The notes below the pieces were generated by a model. The model saw only the letters and a program-made list of their open reading frames with translations. It made no database searches and was not told the origin of the DNA. A program made the translations under genes and the position numbers. From Mesobaculum littorinae (GTDB lineage Bacteria > Pseudomonadota > Alphaproteobacteria > Rhodobacterales > Rhodobacteraceae), in assembly GCF_004011175.1 (NCBI RefSeq), contig NZ_RQXX01000008.1, positions 54,771 through 118,770 on the forward strand: a stretch of 64,000 bases of DNA, read 5' to 3'. Shown here one piece after another: positions 34,381-43,071 of this stretch (its first letter is position 1; every line of letters starts with the position of its first letter).

Positions 34381-34680
34381 GGGTATCCTCGCCAGTTGGT
34401 TTCGGGTCTTTTCCACTAGGGCATTACTGGGCAAACCTGCCGGCGGCACCGCGGTTCCAGCGTCCGGCAGCATTCCGCGCCCCGTGGCCCTCTGGACGCG
34501 TCGCGGCGCCGGGGCGTGCAGTGCACAGGCCCGCCCGACCGCATCGCGGACGTGCGGCAGGCCCGGCCGGCGCCCATCACACCGGGCCCCCATCACTTCG
34601 GGCCCTGCCTGACGCCACACCGACCGCACCGCCGGCGGCCTGCCCTCCGGTCGGCGCGGGGGCCGCCCCGGGGCCCGCGG
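34381..34680. other. Intergenic region without a recognised gene
   Basis: These 300 bases separate the YihY-like gene from the PLP enzyme gene, both on the minus strand. The stretch near 34390-34435 is lower in GC and is probably the promoter of the YihY-like gene. The rest is GC-rich with nothing recognisable. Confidence 0.35.
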
Positions 34681-35850
34681 CTATTGCAGATCGCGGAACG
34701 CGCGTTTCATCCGTCGCGCGGCCTCTTCGACGCGGGCGCGCGGGGTGGCGATGTTGAACCGCATGAACCCCGTGCCGCCCATACCGAAGGTCGAGCCGTG
34801 GTTGACCGCGATGCGCGCCTTGGCCTCGACCCGCCGGGCAAACTCGGCCTCCTCGAACCCCGCGCCACGGCCGTCGACCCATGCAAGGTAGGTCGCTTCG
34901 AGCGGCATCGAGGCAAGCCCCGGTATCGCCGCGATGGCCTCGTCGAAGATACGCCGGTTTTCCTCGAGATAGGGCATCAACGCATCGACCCACGCCGCGC
35001 CATCGGGACTGTAGGCAGCGGGCACCATGACCATGCCGAAGGAATTCGGAGACAGCCCCAGTGCCGACATCCGTCCGGCGACCCGCGCCCGCAGATCGGG
35101 GTTCTCGACGATGACGTTGCCGATATGCGCACCCGCGATGTTGAAGGTCTTGGTGGCCGCGGTCAGCATCACCAGGCGATCCTCGATCCCCTCGATCCGG
35201 GTCATCGCGGTGTGGCTCTGGCCGGGGAAGACCAGGTCGCAGTGAATCTCGTCGGAGACGATGATCAGGTCGTGGTCCCGGGCGAAGGCCGCAACCTGCT
35301 CCAGCTCGGCCCGGGTCCAGACCCGTCCGCCGGGATTGTGCGGCGAGCAGAGGATCAGCATCCGCTCATTCCCGGTCATCCGCGCCTCCCACGCGTCGAA
35401 GTCCATCTCGTAACGGCCGCCTTCGTTGGCGAGGGGCAGTTCGCGAATCTCCCGCCCCGCGGCGTGCAGGATGCGGTGGAAGGCGTGGTAGACGGGGGTC
35501 ATCAGGACGACGGCATCGCCGGGATCGGTGAAGGCCTCGACGCAGACGGCGGTGCCGTTGACCAACCCGTGCGTGGTGAAGATCGCACCGTCCGAAGGCT
35601 CCCACCCATGGCGTTCGCGCATCCACCAGCGGATCGAGGCGCGATACGCGTCCTCGCCGCCGAAATACCCATAGACGCCCTGTTCGACGTAATCCGTCAG
35701 CGCATCGCGCACCGCCTGCGGCGGACGGAAATCCATGTCGGCCACCCACATCGCGATGCCGTCGTCGGGATCGACGCCGTAGATCGGCTCCATCAGGTCC
35801 CATTTTGCCGAATGCGTGCCGCGCCGGTCGATGAGCTCGTCGAAATCCAT
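34681..35850 (-). CDS. PatB/MalY-type PLP-dependent aminotransferase / cystathionine beta-lyase
   Basis: This 389-residue fold-type I PLP enzyme has PatB/MalY-type motifs: DMDFRPPQAVRDAL, HNPGGRVWTRAEL, SDEIHCDLVFPGQSHT, and SATKTFN-like TAATKTFNIAG with the Schiff-base lysine. MalY/PatB members are C-S lyases that cleave cystathionine or cysteine conjugates; some act as aminotransferases. It stands divergent from the deformylase/fmt operon with a 99-bp gap. Substrate specificity cannot be assigned. Confidence 0.88.
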   Translation of the reverse strand: MDFDELIDRRGTHSAKWDLMEPIYGVDPDDGIAMWVADMDFRPPQAVRDALTDYVEQGVYGYFGGEDAYRASIRWWMRERHGWEPSDGAIFTTHGLVNGTAVCVEAFTDPGDAVVLMTPVYHAFHRILHAAGREIRELPLANEGGRYEMDFDAWEARMTGNERMLILCSPHNPGGRVWTRAELEQVAAFARDHDLIIVSDEIHCDLVFPGQSHTAMTRIEGIEDRLVMLTAATKTFNIAGAHIGNVIVENPDLRARVAGRMSALGLSPNSFGMVMVPAAYSPDGAAWVDALMPYLEENRRIFDEAIAAIPGLASMPLEATYLAWVDGRGAGFEEAEFARRVEAKARIAVNHGSTFGMGGTGFMRFNIATPRARVEEAARRMKRAFRDLQ

Positions 35851-35949
35851 GGCCTCAAGCCTTTCTGTCTGCGTCAGCGCGAAGCTAACCTCCGACGCCC
35901 CGGACGCAAGGCGATTGCGCCCCGCGCATCGCCGATTTAAACAGCCTCC

Positions 35950-36471
35950 ATGGCCCTCCGAGACATCCTGATCCACCCCGATCCCCGCCTGAAGACGCCC
36001 GCGAAGCCGGTCGAGACCATCGACGACGGCCTGCGCACGCTGGCACAGGACATGCTGCAGACCATGTACGCCGCCCCCGGCATCGGGCTGGCCGCGCCGC
36101 AGGTCGGGCAGCTGGTGCGGATGCTGGTGATGGACTGCGTCAAGGAAGAGGGCGTGCCGCCACGCCCGATGATCCTGATCAATCCCCGCATCACTTGGAG
36201 CTCGGACGCGCTGTCGACCTACGAGGAAGGCTGCCTGTCGATCCCCGAGCAATATGCCGACGTCGAGCGCCCCGCCGAGGTCGAGGTCGCGTGGACCACG
36301 ATCGAGGGGACCGAGGCCTCGGAACGCTTCGACGGGCTCTGGTCCACCTGTGTCCAGCACGAGATCGACCACCTCGACGGCAAGCTCTTCATCGACTACC
36401 TCAAGCCGCTCAAGCGGCAGATGATCACCCGCAAGATGGTCAAGCTGAAACGCGAAAGAGCCCGCGCCTGA
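35950..36471 (+). CDS. def: Peptide deformylase (first, canonical)
   Basis: This 173-residue metalloenzyme removes the N-formyl group from nascent proteins. All three motifs are intact: GIGLAAPQVG (44-53), EEGCLSIPE with metal ligand C95, and QHEIDH with ligands H137 and H141 and catalytic E138. It is the first gene of an operon with a small uncharacterised gene, two further deformylase-like genes and fmt. Its stop overlaps the next start (TGATG). It is the likely housekeeping enzyme. Confidence 0.95.
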   Translation: MALRDILIHPDPRLKTPAKPVETIDDGLRTLAQDMLQTMYAAPGIGLAAPQVGQLVRMLVMDCVKEEGVPPRPMILINPRITWSSDALSTYEEGCLSIPEQYADVERPAEVEVAWTTIEGTEASERFDGLWSTCVQHEIDHLDGKLFIDYLKPLKRQMITRKMVKLKRERARA

Positions 36472-36929
36472 TGGCGATGCTCGCCCCATACGCCCCGCGC
36501 GGCGTGGCGCAGGCGGGCACATGGGACGCAGGGTTGCTGACGCTCAAGGCCTACACGATCCGCGCCGCGGGCGCGCTTGCCCCCGACGAAACGGCGGCCA
36601 GCGACAGGCTGCGGCGCGACCTGCCCGGCGCCGCCCGGGCCGAGGGCGAGGCGCATGGCCCGGGCTTCGCGATCCTGCACGCGGGCGAGGACGGGCACTG
36701 GCTGATGGGGCACTGGTGGGCGCATGGCGACATGCTGTGCCAGCGCCTCTACCGGGCCGACCGGCCCGGTGCGGAGTTCATCGCGCAGGATGATCGCCCG
36801 CTTTTTGCCTGCGTCTGGGAACTGGTCCTGATCGCGCACGAACGCGCGGCGTGGGTCCGGCACATGCTGACCGAAACGCCCGCACCCGCCGCCTACCTGT
36901 CCGACCGCCTCGCCCCGGGAGAATACTGA
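36471..36929 (+). CDS. Uncharacterised 152-residue protein in the def-fmt operon
   Basis: No named family was recognised. The protein is soluble and rich in Trp and His in its middle part (HWLMGHWWAHGDMLCQRLYR), followed by ACVWELVLIAHERAAWVRHM. It overlaps both neighbouring deformylase genes by one base (TGATG), so it is translated with them. This placement suggests a link to N-terminal formyl-methionine processing, but nothing in the sequence proves it. Confidence 0.75.
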   Translation: MAMLAPYAPRGVAQAGTWDAGLLTLKAYTIRAAGALAPDETAASDRLRRDLPGAARAEGEAHGPGFAILHAGEDGHWLMGHWWAHGDMLCQRLYRADRPGAEFIAQDDRPLFACVWELVLIAHERAAWVRHMLTETPAPAAYLSDRLAPGEY

Positions 36930-37429
36930 TGATCCGTCCGCTGCGCTTCTGGCCCGATCCGGTGCTGCAAACCCCTTGCCCGCCCGTGGACCCCGCCGAT
37001 CCCGCCATAGCGGAGCTGGCGGCGGACATGATCGAGACGCTCTACCACGCGCAGGGGCGCGGGCTGGCGGCGCCGCAGGTGGGCGTCGCGGCGCGCGTCT
37101 TCGTCACCGACGTCACGTGGAAGGACGGCACGCCCGCGCCTCGGATCTTCCTCAACCCCCGGATCGTCGACCACGCCACCACGCTTGCGACTAACGACGA
37201 GGCCTGCCTGTCGATCCCCGGCATCGCGATCCCGGTGACCCGCCCCGATGAAATCGAGCTTGAGTGGCAGGATCCCGGCGGCGCGCTGCGGCGCGACCGG
37301 TTCACCGGGATGTCGGCGGTGATCATGCAGCACGAGCTCGACCACCTTGACGGGGTCGTGACTTTCGACCGGGTCGAGGCCGCCGACCGCGACGCCTACC
37401 TGCGCGCCTATGACGAGGCGCAGGTATGA
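36929..37429 (+). CDS. def: Peptide deformylase (second)
   Basis: This 166-residue paralogue of the upstream deformylase has GRGLAAPQVG (43-52), DEACLSIPG with metal ligand C93 (alanine replaces the usual glycine before Cys), and QHELDH with H135, E136 and H139. The key residues are all present, so it is probably active. Its start overlaps the unknown gene by one base and its stop overlaps the third deformylase-like gene by 4 bp. Confidence 0.93.
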   Translation: MIRPLRFWPDPVLQTPCPPVDPADPAIAELAADMIETLYHAQGRGLAAPQVGVAARVFVTDVTWKDGTPAPRIFLNPRIVDHATTLATNDEACLSIPGIAIPVTRPDEIELEWQDPGGALRRDRFTGMSAVIMQHELDHLDGVVTFDRVEAADRDAYLRAYDEAQV

Positions 37430-37920
37430 CCGCGCGCCCGTTCCTCATGTGGCCCGACCGGCGCCTGCGCACCGCCGCGGCGCCCGTCGCGGCCATCACC
37501 GACGAGATCCGCGTGCTCTGGGACGACATGATCGAGACGATGGACGCGATGCCGGGCGTGGGCCTTGCCGCCCCGCAGATCGGGGTGATGCAGGCGCTGG
37601 CCGTCGTCGATGCCTCGGACAAGCGCGGGCAGGCCGTGCGCATGGCCAACCCCGAGATCGTGCACGCCAGCATCGAACCGCGCGAGCACGAGGAAGCCTC
37701 GCCCAACCTGCCCGGCGTCTCGGCCCCGGTGACGCGGCCCCGGGCGGTCACGGTGCGGTTCCTGAACGCCGATGGCGCGGTCGAGGATCGCGATTTCGTG
37801 GGGCTCTGGGCCACCAGCGTGCAGCACCAGATCGACCATCTGGCCGGACGGATGTATTTCGACAGGCTCAGCCGCACCCGGCGCGACATGCTGCTGCGGC
37901 GGGCCGGCAAGAAGAGGTAA
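37426..37920 (+). CDS. Peptide deformylase-like protein, probably inactive (third)
   Basis: This 164-residue deformylase-fold protein keeps motif 1 ([10 protein letters not shown], 44-53). In motif 2 it has EEASPNLPG, with S92 in place of the metal-ligand cysteine. In motif 3 it has QHQIDH, with Q135 in place of the catalytic glutamate; both histidines (H134, H138) remain. Loss of Cys and Glu predicts no deformylase activity. It overlaps the second deformylase by 4 bp and is 4 bp from fmt, so it is kept in the operon. It may bind or regulate rather than catalyse. Confidence 0.9.
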   Translation: MTARPFLMWPDRRLRTAAAPVAAITDEIRVLWDDMIETMDAMPGVGLAAPQIGVMQALAVVDASDKRGQAVRMANPEIVHASIEPREHEEASPNLPGVSAPVTRPRAVTVRFLNADGAVEDRDFVGLWATSVQHQIDHLAGRMYFDRLSRTRRDMLLRRAGKKR

Positions 37921-37924
37921 CGCC

Positions 37925-38836
37925 ATGCGCATCGTCTTCATGGGCACGCCCGATTTCTCTGTCCCCGCGCTGCGCGCCCTGCACGCGGCGGGGCATGAGA
38001 TCGCCTGCGTCTACACCCAGCCGCCCCGCCCCGCGGGCCGCGGCAAGCGGGACCGCCCGACGCCGGTCCATGCCGCGGCCGACGCCCTGGGCCTGCCGGT
38101 GCGGCACCCGGTTTCGCTCAAGTCCGACGCGGACCGCGCGGCCTTTGCCGAGCTTGCGGCCGATATCGCCGTGGTCGTGGCCTATGGCCTGATCCTGCCG
38201 CAGCCTGTCCTGGACGCGCCGACGCGCGGGTGCCTGAACATCCACGCCTCGCTTCTGCCGCGCTGGCGCGGGGCGGCGCCCATCCACCGCGCGGTGATGG
38301 CTGGAGATGCCGAGACCGGCGTCGCCATCATGCAGATGGAGGCGGGGCTCGACACAGGGCCGGTGCTGCTGGAGCGGCGCACCGCGATCGGCGAGACCGA
38401 GACGACCGGCGACCTGCACGACCGCCTGTCGGCGATCGGGGCGGACGCCATCGTCGCGGGTCTGGACCGGATCGACACCCTCGCGCCCCGGCCGCAGCCC
38501 GAGGTGGGCGTGACCTATGCCGCCAAGATCGACAAGGCCGAGGCGCGGATCGACTGGACCCGACCCTCGGCCGATATCGACCGGCTGATCCGGGGCCTGT
38601 CGCCCTTTCCCGGCGCCTGGTGCGAGGTCTCGGGCGAGCGGCTGAAGCTGCTCTGTTCCCGCCGGGTGCCGGGCGCGGGCGCCCCGGGCGAGGTACTGGA
38701 CGACGACCGGGGCGGTCTGGTCATCGCCTGCGGCGCAGGTGCGGTCGAACTGCTGCGCGTCCAGAAGGGCGGCGGCAAGCCGATGGACGCGCGCAGCTTC
38801 ATGAACGGCACGGACCTGCCCGACCGCCTGGACTGA
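37925..38836 (+). CDS. fmt: Methionyl-tRNA formyltransferase
   Basis: This 303-residue enzyme transfers a formyl group to initiator Met-tRNA. The N-terminal catalytic domain has [26 protein letters not shown] (catalytic Asn and His) and [11 protein letters not shown] (catalytic Asp). The C-terminal tRNA-binding domain covers about 205-303. It is the last gene of the def operon; formylation and deformylation genes are thus co-expressed. The ATG follows the third deformylase stop by 4 bp. Confidence 0.95.
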   Translation: MRIVFMGTPDFSVPALRALHAAGHEIACVYTQPPRPAGRGKRDRPTPVHAAADALGLPVRHPVSLKSDADRAAFAELAADIAVVVAYGLILPQPVLDAPTRGCLNIHASLLPRWRGAAPIHRAVMAGDAETGVAIMQMEAGLDTGPVLLERRTAIGETETTGDLHDRLSAIGADAIVAGLDRIDTLAPRPQPEVGVTYAAKIDKAEARIDWTRPSADIDRLIRGLSPFPGAWCEVSGERLKLLCSRRVPGAGAPGEVLDDDRGGLVIACGAGAVELLRVQKGGGKPMDARSFMNGTDLPDRLD

Positions 38837-39123
38837 CCCCCGCCGGCCCGCTTGTGCACGAACGCCCCGCCGTCCTGGCGACGCGGGGGCTGTCCTGGGG
38901 CCGCCCCCCGCGGGGGGACGCATTGACCGGGGTTTTCCGACGATCATCGACGCCGCCCCCGTGACGGACCGGGATTGCCCCCCCTTGCCGGAGTGGCAGG
39001 TTGGAACTGTCTGCAGGAAAATCGAATGCAGCGCTCCGACCGGCCAAGGCCGGGAAAACTGTGCTGCGGGAAGGCCCCCGTGGGCGGAGGCGACGGGTGC
39101 CGCCCCGCGTCATGACCGGCAGG

Positions 39124-39348
39124 CTACTGGATGAGGCGCGCGAAGACCCGGGTGAAGACGTCGGGCAGATCCGCGATCTCGTATCCCATCGGGTGCTGGG
39201 TGACCGCGTAGACGACGAAGGCGCCCCCCGCCACGGCCAGCACGGAGGCCAGCCGGGGCGCGCGCGATTCCGAGTAGGCCGAGATAAGCGAGGGGATGGC
39301 CAGGGCGATACAGATCACCCCGACCACCAAAGCCGTGTCAGGCAACAA
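39124..39348 (-). CDS. Small membrane protein, uncharacterised
   Basis: This protein of about 74 residues has an N-terminal membrane segment (ALVVGVICIALAIPSLISAY) and a second one (ASVLAVAGGAFVVYAV). No named family was recognised. TTG at 39348 is proposed as start because GGAG lies eight bases upstream; TTG 39369 would add seven residues. It lies directly downstream of pyk on the same strand and may be cotranscribed with it. Confidence 0.6.
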   Translation of the reverse strand: MLPDTALVVGVICIALAIPSLISAYSESRAPRLASVLAVAGGAFVVYAVTQHPMGYEIADLPDVFTRVFARLIQ

Positions 39349-39388
39349 TGCCGCTACTCCGAAATCCAAACAAACCTATCGGCGCAGG

Positions 39389-40834
39389 CTATTCGGGATC
39401 GGTGCTGAAGATCAATCTTTCTTCGCAGGGCGCAACCCGCAGGATGTTCGTCGTGCCGGGCATGTTGAAGGGCACGCCTGCGGTGACGACCAGCTGGTCC
39501 TTCTCTTCGGCGAAGCCTTCGGCACGGGCCGCGCGGGCCGCGTTGACGACGGCCATCTTGAAGCGCCCGACCTCGCCGGTGATGACGCAGTGCATCCCCC
39601 AGGACAGGCAAAGCCGCCGCGCGGTTTCGACCAGCGGGGTCAGCGCGATGATCGGCACGTGCGGACGTTCGCGCCCGACCAGAAGAGCCGTGGTGCCGGA
39701 ATGCGAAAAGCAGCAGATCGCCTTGATGTCCGTCGTCTCGGCGATCTCGCGCGCGGCCGAGACGATGGCATCGGCGACGGTGCGCTTGTTGCCGCCGCGG
39801 CTGGCGTCGATCACGTCGCGATAGGTGGGATCGCTTTCGACCTCCTGCGCGACGTTGTGCATGGTCTGCACCGCCTGGATCGGATAGCTGCCCGCGGCGC
39901 TTTCGGCCGACAGCATCACGGCGTCCGCGCCTTCGTAGATCGCGGCGGCGACGTCCGACACCTCGGCCCGGGTGGGCATCGGGCTTTCGATCATCGATTC
40001 CAGCATCTGCGTGGCGACGATCACCGGCTTGGCGGCGGCGCGGCACTTGCGCACCAGCCGCTTCTGGATCGGCGGCACGTTCTGGACGGGCAGCTCGACC
40101 CCCAGGTCGCCGCGGGCGACCATGATGCCGTCCGACACCTCGAGGATCGCATCGAAGCTTTTCACAGCGGCGGGCTTTTCGATCTTCGACAGCAGCGCGG
40201 CGCGGCCGCGGGCCAGCTTGCGTGCCTCTTCGACGTCTTCGGGCCGCTGCACGAAGCTGAGCGCCAGCCAGTCGACCCCCAGGTCGCAGACGAACTCCAG
40301 GTCCTTGCGGTCCTTTTCCGACAGCGCGGCCAAGGGCAGAACCACGTCGGGCACGTTCACGCCCTTGCGGTTCGAGATGGTGCCGCCGACGGTGACGACG
40401 CAATTGGCGTAATCCTCGCCACAATCCTCGACCTTGAGGCGGATCTTGCCGTCGTTGACCAGCAGGGTCGACCCCGCCTCGAGCGCTGCGAAGATCTCGG
40501 GGTGCGGCAGGCAGACCCGGGACACGTCGCCCGGCGCCTTGTCGAGGTCGAGCCGGAACGGCGCGCCCTCTTCCAGTTCCGCCGAATCGTCGGCGAAGGT
40601 GCCGACGCGCAGTTTCGGCCCCTGCAGGTCGGCGAGAATCGCGATCGGCCGGCCCAGATCCTTTTCGATCTGGCGGATGATGCGGTGGCGTTCGCCGATC
40701 TCGCCATGGTCCCCATGGCTCATATTAAGGCGAAACACGTCCGCGCCCGCTTCGAAAAGCGCGCGGATCGTATCGTAGTCATTCGATGCCGGCCCTAGGG
40801 TCGCGACGATTTTTACGTTCCGAAGCCGTCTCAT
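39389..40834 (-). CDS. pyk: Pyruvate kinase
   Basis: This 481-residue glycolytic enzyme converts phosphoenolpyruvate and ADP to pyruvate and ATP. Motifs include the N-terminal RNVKIVATLGPASND, FRLNMSHGDH, the active-site signature ALLSKIEKPAAV with catalytic Lys, IMVARGDLGVE, and MLESMIESPMPTRAEVSD. The C-terminal allosteric domain is present. The ATG at 40834 gives the usual length; an upstream in-frame ATG adds 20 non-family residues. It is divergent from the N-formylglutamate amidohydrolase gene. Confidence 0.95.
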   Translation of the reverse strand: MRRLRNVKIVATLGPASNDYDTIRALFEAGADVFRLNMSHGDHGEIGERHRIIRQIEKDLGRPIAILADLQGPKLRVGTFADDSAELEEGAPFRLDLDKAPGDVSRVCLPHPEIFAALEAGSTLLVNDGKIRLKVEDCGEDYANCVVTVGGTISNRKGVNVPDVVLPLAALSEKDRKDLEFVCDLGVDWLALSFVQRPEDVEEARKLARGRAALLSKIEKPAAVKSFDAILEVSDGIMVARGDLGVELPVQNVPPIQKRLVRKCRAAAKPVIVATQMLESMIESPMPTRAEVSDVAAAIYEGADAVMLSAESAAGSYPIQAVQTMHNVAQEVESDPTYRDVIDASRGGNKRTVADAIVSAAREIAETTDIKAICCFSHSGTTALLVGRERPHVPIIALTPLVETARRLCLSWGMHCVITGEVGRFKMAVVNAARAARAEGFAEEKDQLVVTAGVPFNMPGTTNILRVAPCEERLIFSTDPE

Positions 40835-40969
40835 CCACGTTGTCCTTGGTGATTTTCTGTTCGGTCCCGGGCGGGCATGGGCCTTATCCCCCAATTCACC
40901 GCGCGTCGCAACTGGCGCGGGACGGGGTCATTGCGTAAGGGGGGCGGGAAGCTGCGAAGTGACCAGGAA

Positions 40970-41710
40970 ATGATCTATCAGCCTTTCTTCATCGACGGTG
41001 CCGATCGGCAGTCGCCCTGGCTTATCACCTGCGACCACGCATCGAACACTGTTCCCGACTTCGTGAACGGCGGCACGCTGGGCCTGTCCGAACCCGACAT
41101 GACCCGCCACATCGCCTATGACGTGGGCGCCGCCGGTCTGGCCATGGCCCTAGGCGAGGTGCTGGGCGCGCCGGTCATCCGCTCGAACTTTTCCCGCCTC
41201 GTCATCGATCCCAACCGGGGCGAGGACGACCCGACTCAGATCATGAAGATCTACGATGGCTCGATCGTTCCGGCCAACCGGCACGTGACGCGCGACCAGA
41301 TCGAGGAGCGCAAGGCGCGGCTTTACCGGCCCTATCACGAAGCGCTCGAGGCGATGGCGGTCGAGCGGGGCGACCCCACGATACTCGCCATCCACAGCTT
41401 CACCCCGCAGTTCGCGGGACGGCCGCCGCGTCCGTGGGAGGTGGCCGTGCTCTACGCCGCCGATACGCGGCTGGCCCGGCCGCTGATCGAGCGGCTGGAG
41501 GCGCCGGGCGATCTGTGCGTCGGCGACAACGAACCCTATTCCGGCCACCTGCCGGGCGATTCGATCGACCGGCACGCCCTGACGCAGGGCCGGCTGAACG
41601 CGCTTGTCGAGCTGCGCAACGACCTGATCGCCACGCCCGAGGCCCAGCGCGCCTGGGCGCTGCGGCTGGCGCCGATCCTTGACGCGGCGCTGGCCGAGGC
41701 CCACCCTTGA
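40970..41710 (+). CDS. N-formylglutamate amidohydrolase family protein
   Basis: This 246-residue protein of the N-formylglutamate amidohydrolase family has the motifs WLITCDHASNTVPDF, RHIAYDVGAAGLA, SRLVIDPNRG, LAIHSFTP and NEPYSG, which supply the metal and carboxylate sites. Such enzymes hydrolyse N-formyl-glutamate or related N-acyl acidic amino acids. There is no hut gene nearby, so its physiological role is open. The start at 40970 is the first ATG consistent with the family. It overlaps a possible TTG start of the DUF1244 gene. Confidence 0.88.
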   Translation: MIYQPFFIDGADRQSPWLITCDHASNTVPDFVNGGTLGLSEPDMTRHIAYDVGAAGLAMALGEVLGAPVIRSNFSRLVIDPNRGEDDPTQIMKIYDGSIVPANRHVTRDQIEERKARLYRPYHEALEAMAVERGDPTILAIHSFTPQFAGRPPRPWEVAVLYAADTRLARPLIERLEAPGDLCVGDNEPYSGHLPGDSIDRHALTQGRLNALVELRNDLIATPEAQRAWALRLAPILDAALAEAHP

Positions 41711-41727
41711 GCGAAAGGGAGAGCCAC

Positions 41728-42018
41728 ATGGACGACGCCACCCGCACCGAGCTAGAAGCAGCCGCCTTTCGCCGTCTGCGCGACCACCTGCGCGAACGGA
41801 CGGACGTGCAGAACATCGACATGATGAACCTGGCTGGCTTCTGCCGAAACTGCCTGTCGCGCTGGTACCAGGAGGCCGCGGCCGAACGCGGGATCGAGAT
41901 GACCAAGGACGAGGGGCGCGAGATCTTCTACGGCATGCCCTACGACGAATGGCGCGCGCGGCATCAGACCGAAGCTTCGGACGAAAGCCGCGCGGCCTTC
42001 GCAAAGTCGCACGGCTGA
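41728..42018 (+). CDS. DUF1244 family protein
   Basis: This 96-residue soluble protein matches the DUF1244 pattern: VQNIDMMNLAGFCRNCLSRW with a CxxC pair, then EMTKDEGREIFYGMPYDEW. The ATG at 41728 has GGGAG upstream. It is 17 bp from the amidohydrolase stop, so the two are cotranscribed. The function of DUF1244 is unknown; it is widely conserved in alphaproteobacteria. The CxxC suggests metal or redox chemistry, but that is inference. Confidence 0.87.
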   Translation: MDDATRTELEAAAFRRLRDHLRERTDVQNIDMMNLAGFCRNCLSRWYQEAAAERGIEMTKDEGREIFYGMPYDEWRARHQTEASDESRAAFAKSHG

Positions 42019-42196
42019 GATACCGGCGCCGCGGGATCGAGGCGGCCGTCGCGGATCGCGCTGACGCGCGGTGCCTTCGGCGAGAGTATTTTCAAAGAGA
42101 AGAAGAAGGCGCGGGCGCTTTGGACGCCCCAGGGGCGCACCGACCCTTTCGCGCGGACCGGCGGAGGAGCTTTCGCCCTGCCGCCGGTTGCCAGTG

Positions 42197-43051
42197 TCAG
42201 GAGGCGGCGCGGCGCATTTCCTCGATATAGATGTCGCGCAGGCGTTTCGCGATCGGGCCGGGGGCGCCAGCGCCCACCCGGGCGCCGTCGATTTCGACCA
42301 CCGGCATCACGAAGGACGAGGCCGATGTCACGAAGGCCTCGTCGGCGGTGCGTGCCTCTTCAAGGGTGAAGGCGCGCTCCTCGACCTTCATCTGGGCCTC
42401 GCGGGCGAAACGCAGCACGGCTGTGCGGGTGATCCCCGGCAGGATCTCGTTGCCCAGCTGGCGGGTGACGATGGTGCCGTCCTTGACGATATAGGCGTTG
42501 TTCGAGGTGCCCTCGGTCACCTTGCCGTCGTCGACCATCCACGCGTCGTCGGCGCCCTCGGCCCTGGCCTTCATCTTGCCCATCGAGGCATAGAGCAGCT
42601 GCGTCGTCTTGATGTCGCAACGGTCCCAGCGCAGGTCGGGGATCGAGATCACCTTGATCCCGGTCTGCGCCTGAGGGTTCTCGGCAAGGCCCGGCTTGGC
42701 CTGGGTGAACATCACCACGGTCTGCGTGGCGTCCGCGGGGTAGTGGAAATCGCGGTCGGCGGCGCCGCGGGTGACCTGCAGGTAGATCAGGCCGTCGCCG
42801 ATGTCGTTGCGCGCCACCAGTTCGCGGTGCGCCTCGAGAAAGGCATCGCGGTCCATCGGCATAGACATGCCGAGTTCCGAGAGCGAGCGGTCGAGGCGGG
42901 CGCAGTGGCCGTCGAAATCGATCAGCTTGCCGTCGAGGACGCTCGTCACCTCGTAGACGGCGTCGGCGAAGAGGAACCCGCGGTCGAAGACCGACACGCT
43001 GGCCTCCTCCTCGGGGACGAAATCACCGTTGACGTAGACGATGCGACTCAT
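42197..43051 (-). CDS. dat: D-amino-acid aminotransferase
   Basis: This 284-residue fold-type IV PLP enzyme transaminates D-amino acids, typically D-Ala or D-Glu with 2-oxo acids. Motifs are VFDRGFLFADAVYEV at the N-terminus, IKTTQLLYASMGKMKA with the PLP lysine, VTEGTSNNAYIV, and PGITRTAVLRFA. It is the last gene of a three-gene unit after dgcN and dgcA, 20 bp downstream of dgcA. This placement supports a role in D-amino-acid breakdown. Branched-chain aminotransferase is less likely given the context and D-AAT-like pattern. Confidence 0.88.
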   Translation of the reverse strand: MSRIVYVNGDFVPEEEASVSVFDRGFLFADAVYEVTSVLDGKLIDFDGHCARLDRSLSELGMSMPMDRDAFLEAHRELVARNDIGDGLIYLQVTRGAADRDFHYPADATQTVVMFTQAKPGLAENPQAQTGIKVISIPDLRWDRCDIKTTQLLYASMGKMKARAEGADDAWMVDDGKVTEGTSNNAYIVKDGTIVTRQLGNEILPGITRTAVLRFAREAQMKVEERAFTLEEARTADEAFVTSASSFVMPVVEIDGARVGAGAPGPIAKRLRDIYIEEMRRAAS

Positions 43052-43071
43052 GGGGTTTCCTTTCGCGTCTG

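Noticed and set aside
38837..39123. Palindrome-rich GC stretch after fmt as a terminator or small RNA
   Set aside because: The CCCCCC-GC-GGGGGG palindrome has too short a loop for a stable hairpin, and no promoter or T-tract is visible.
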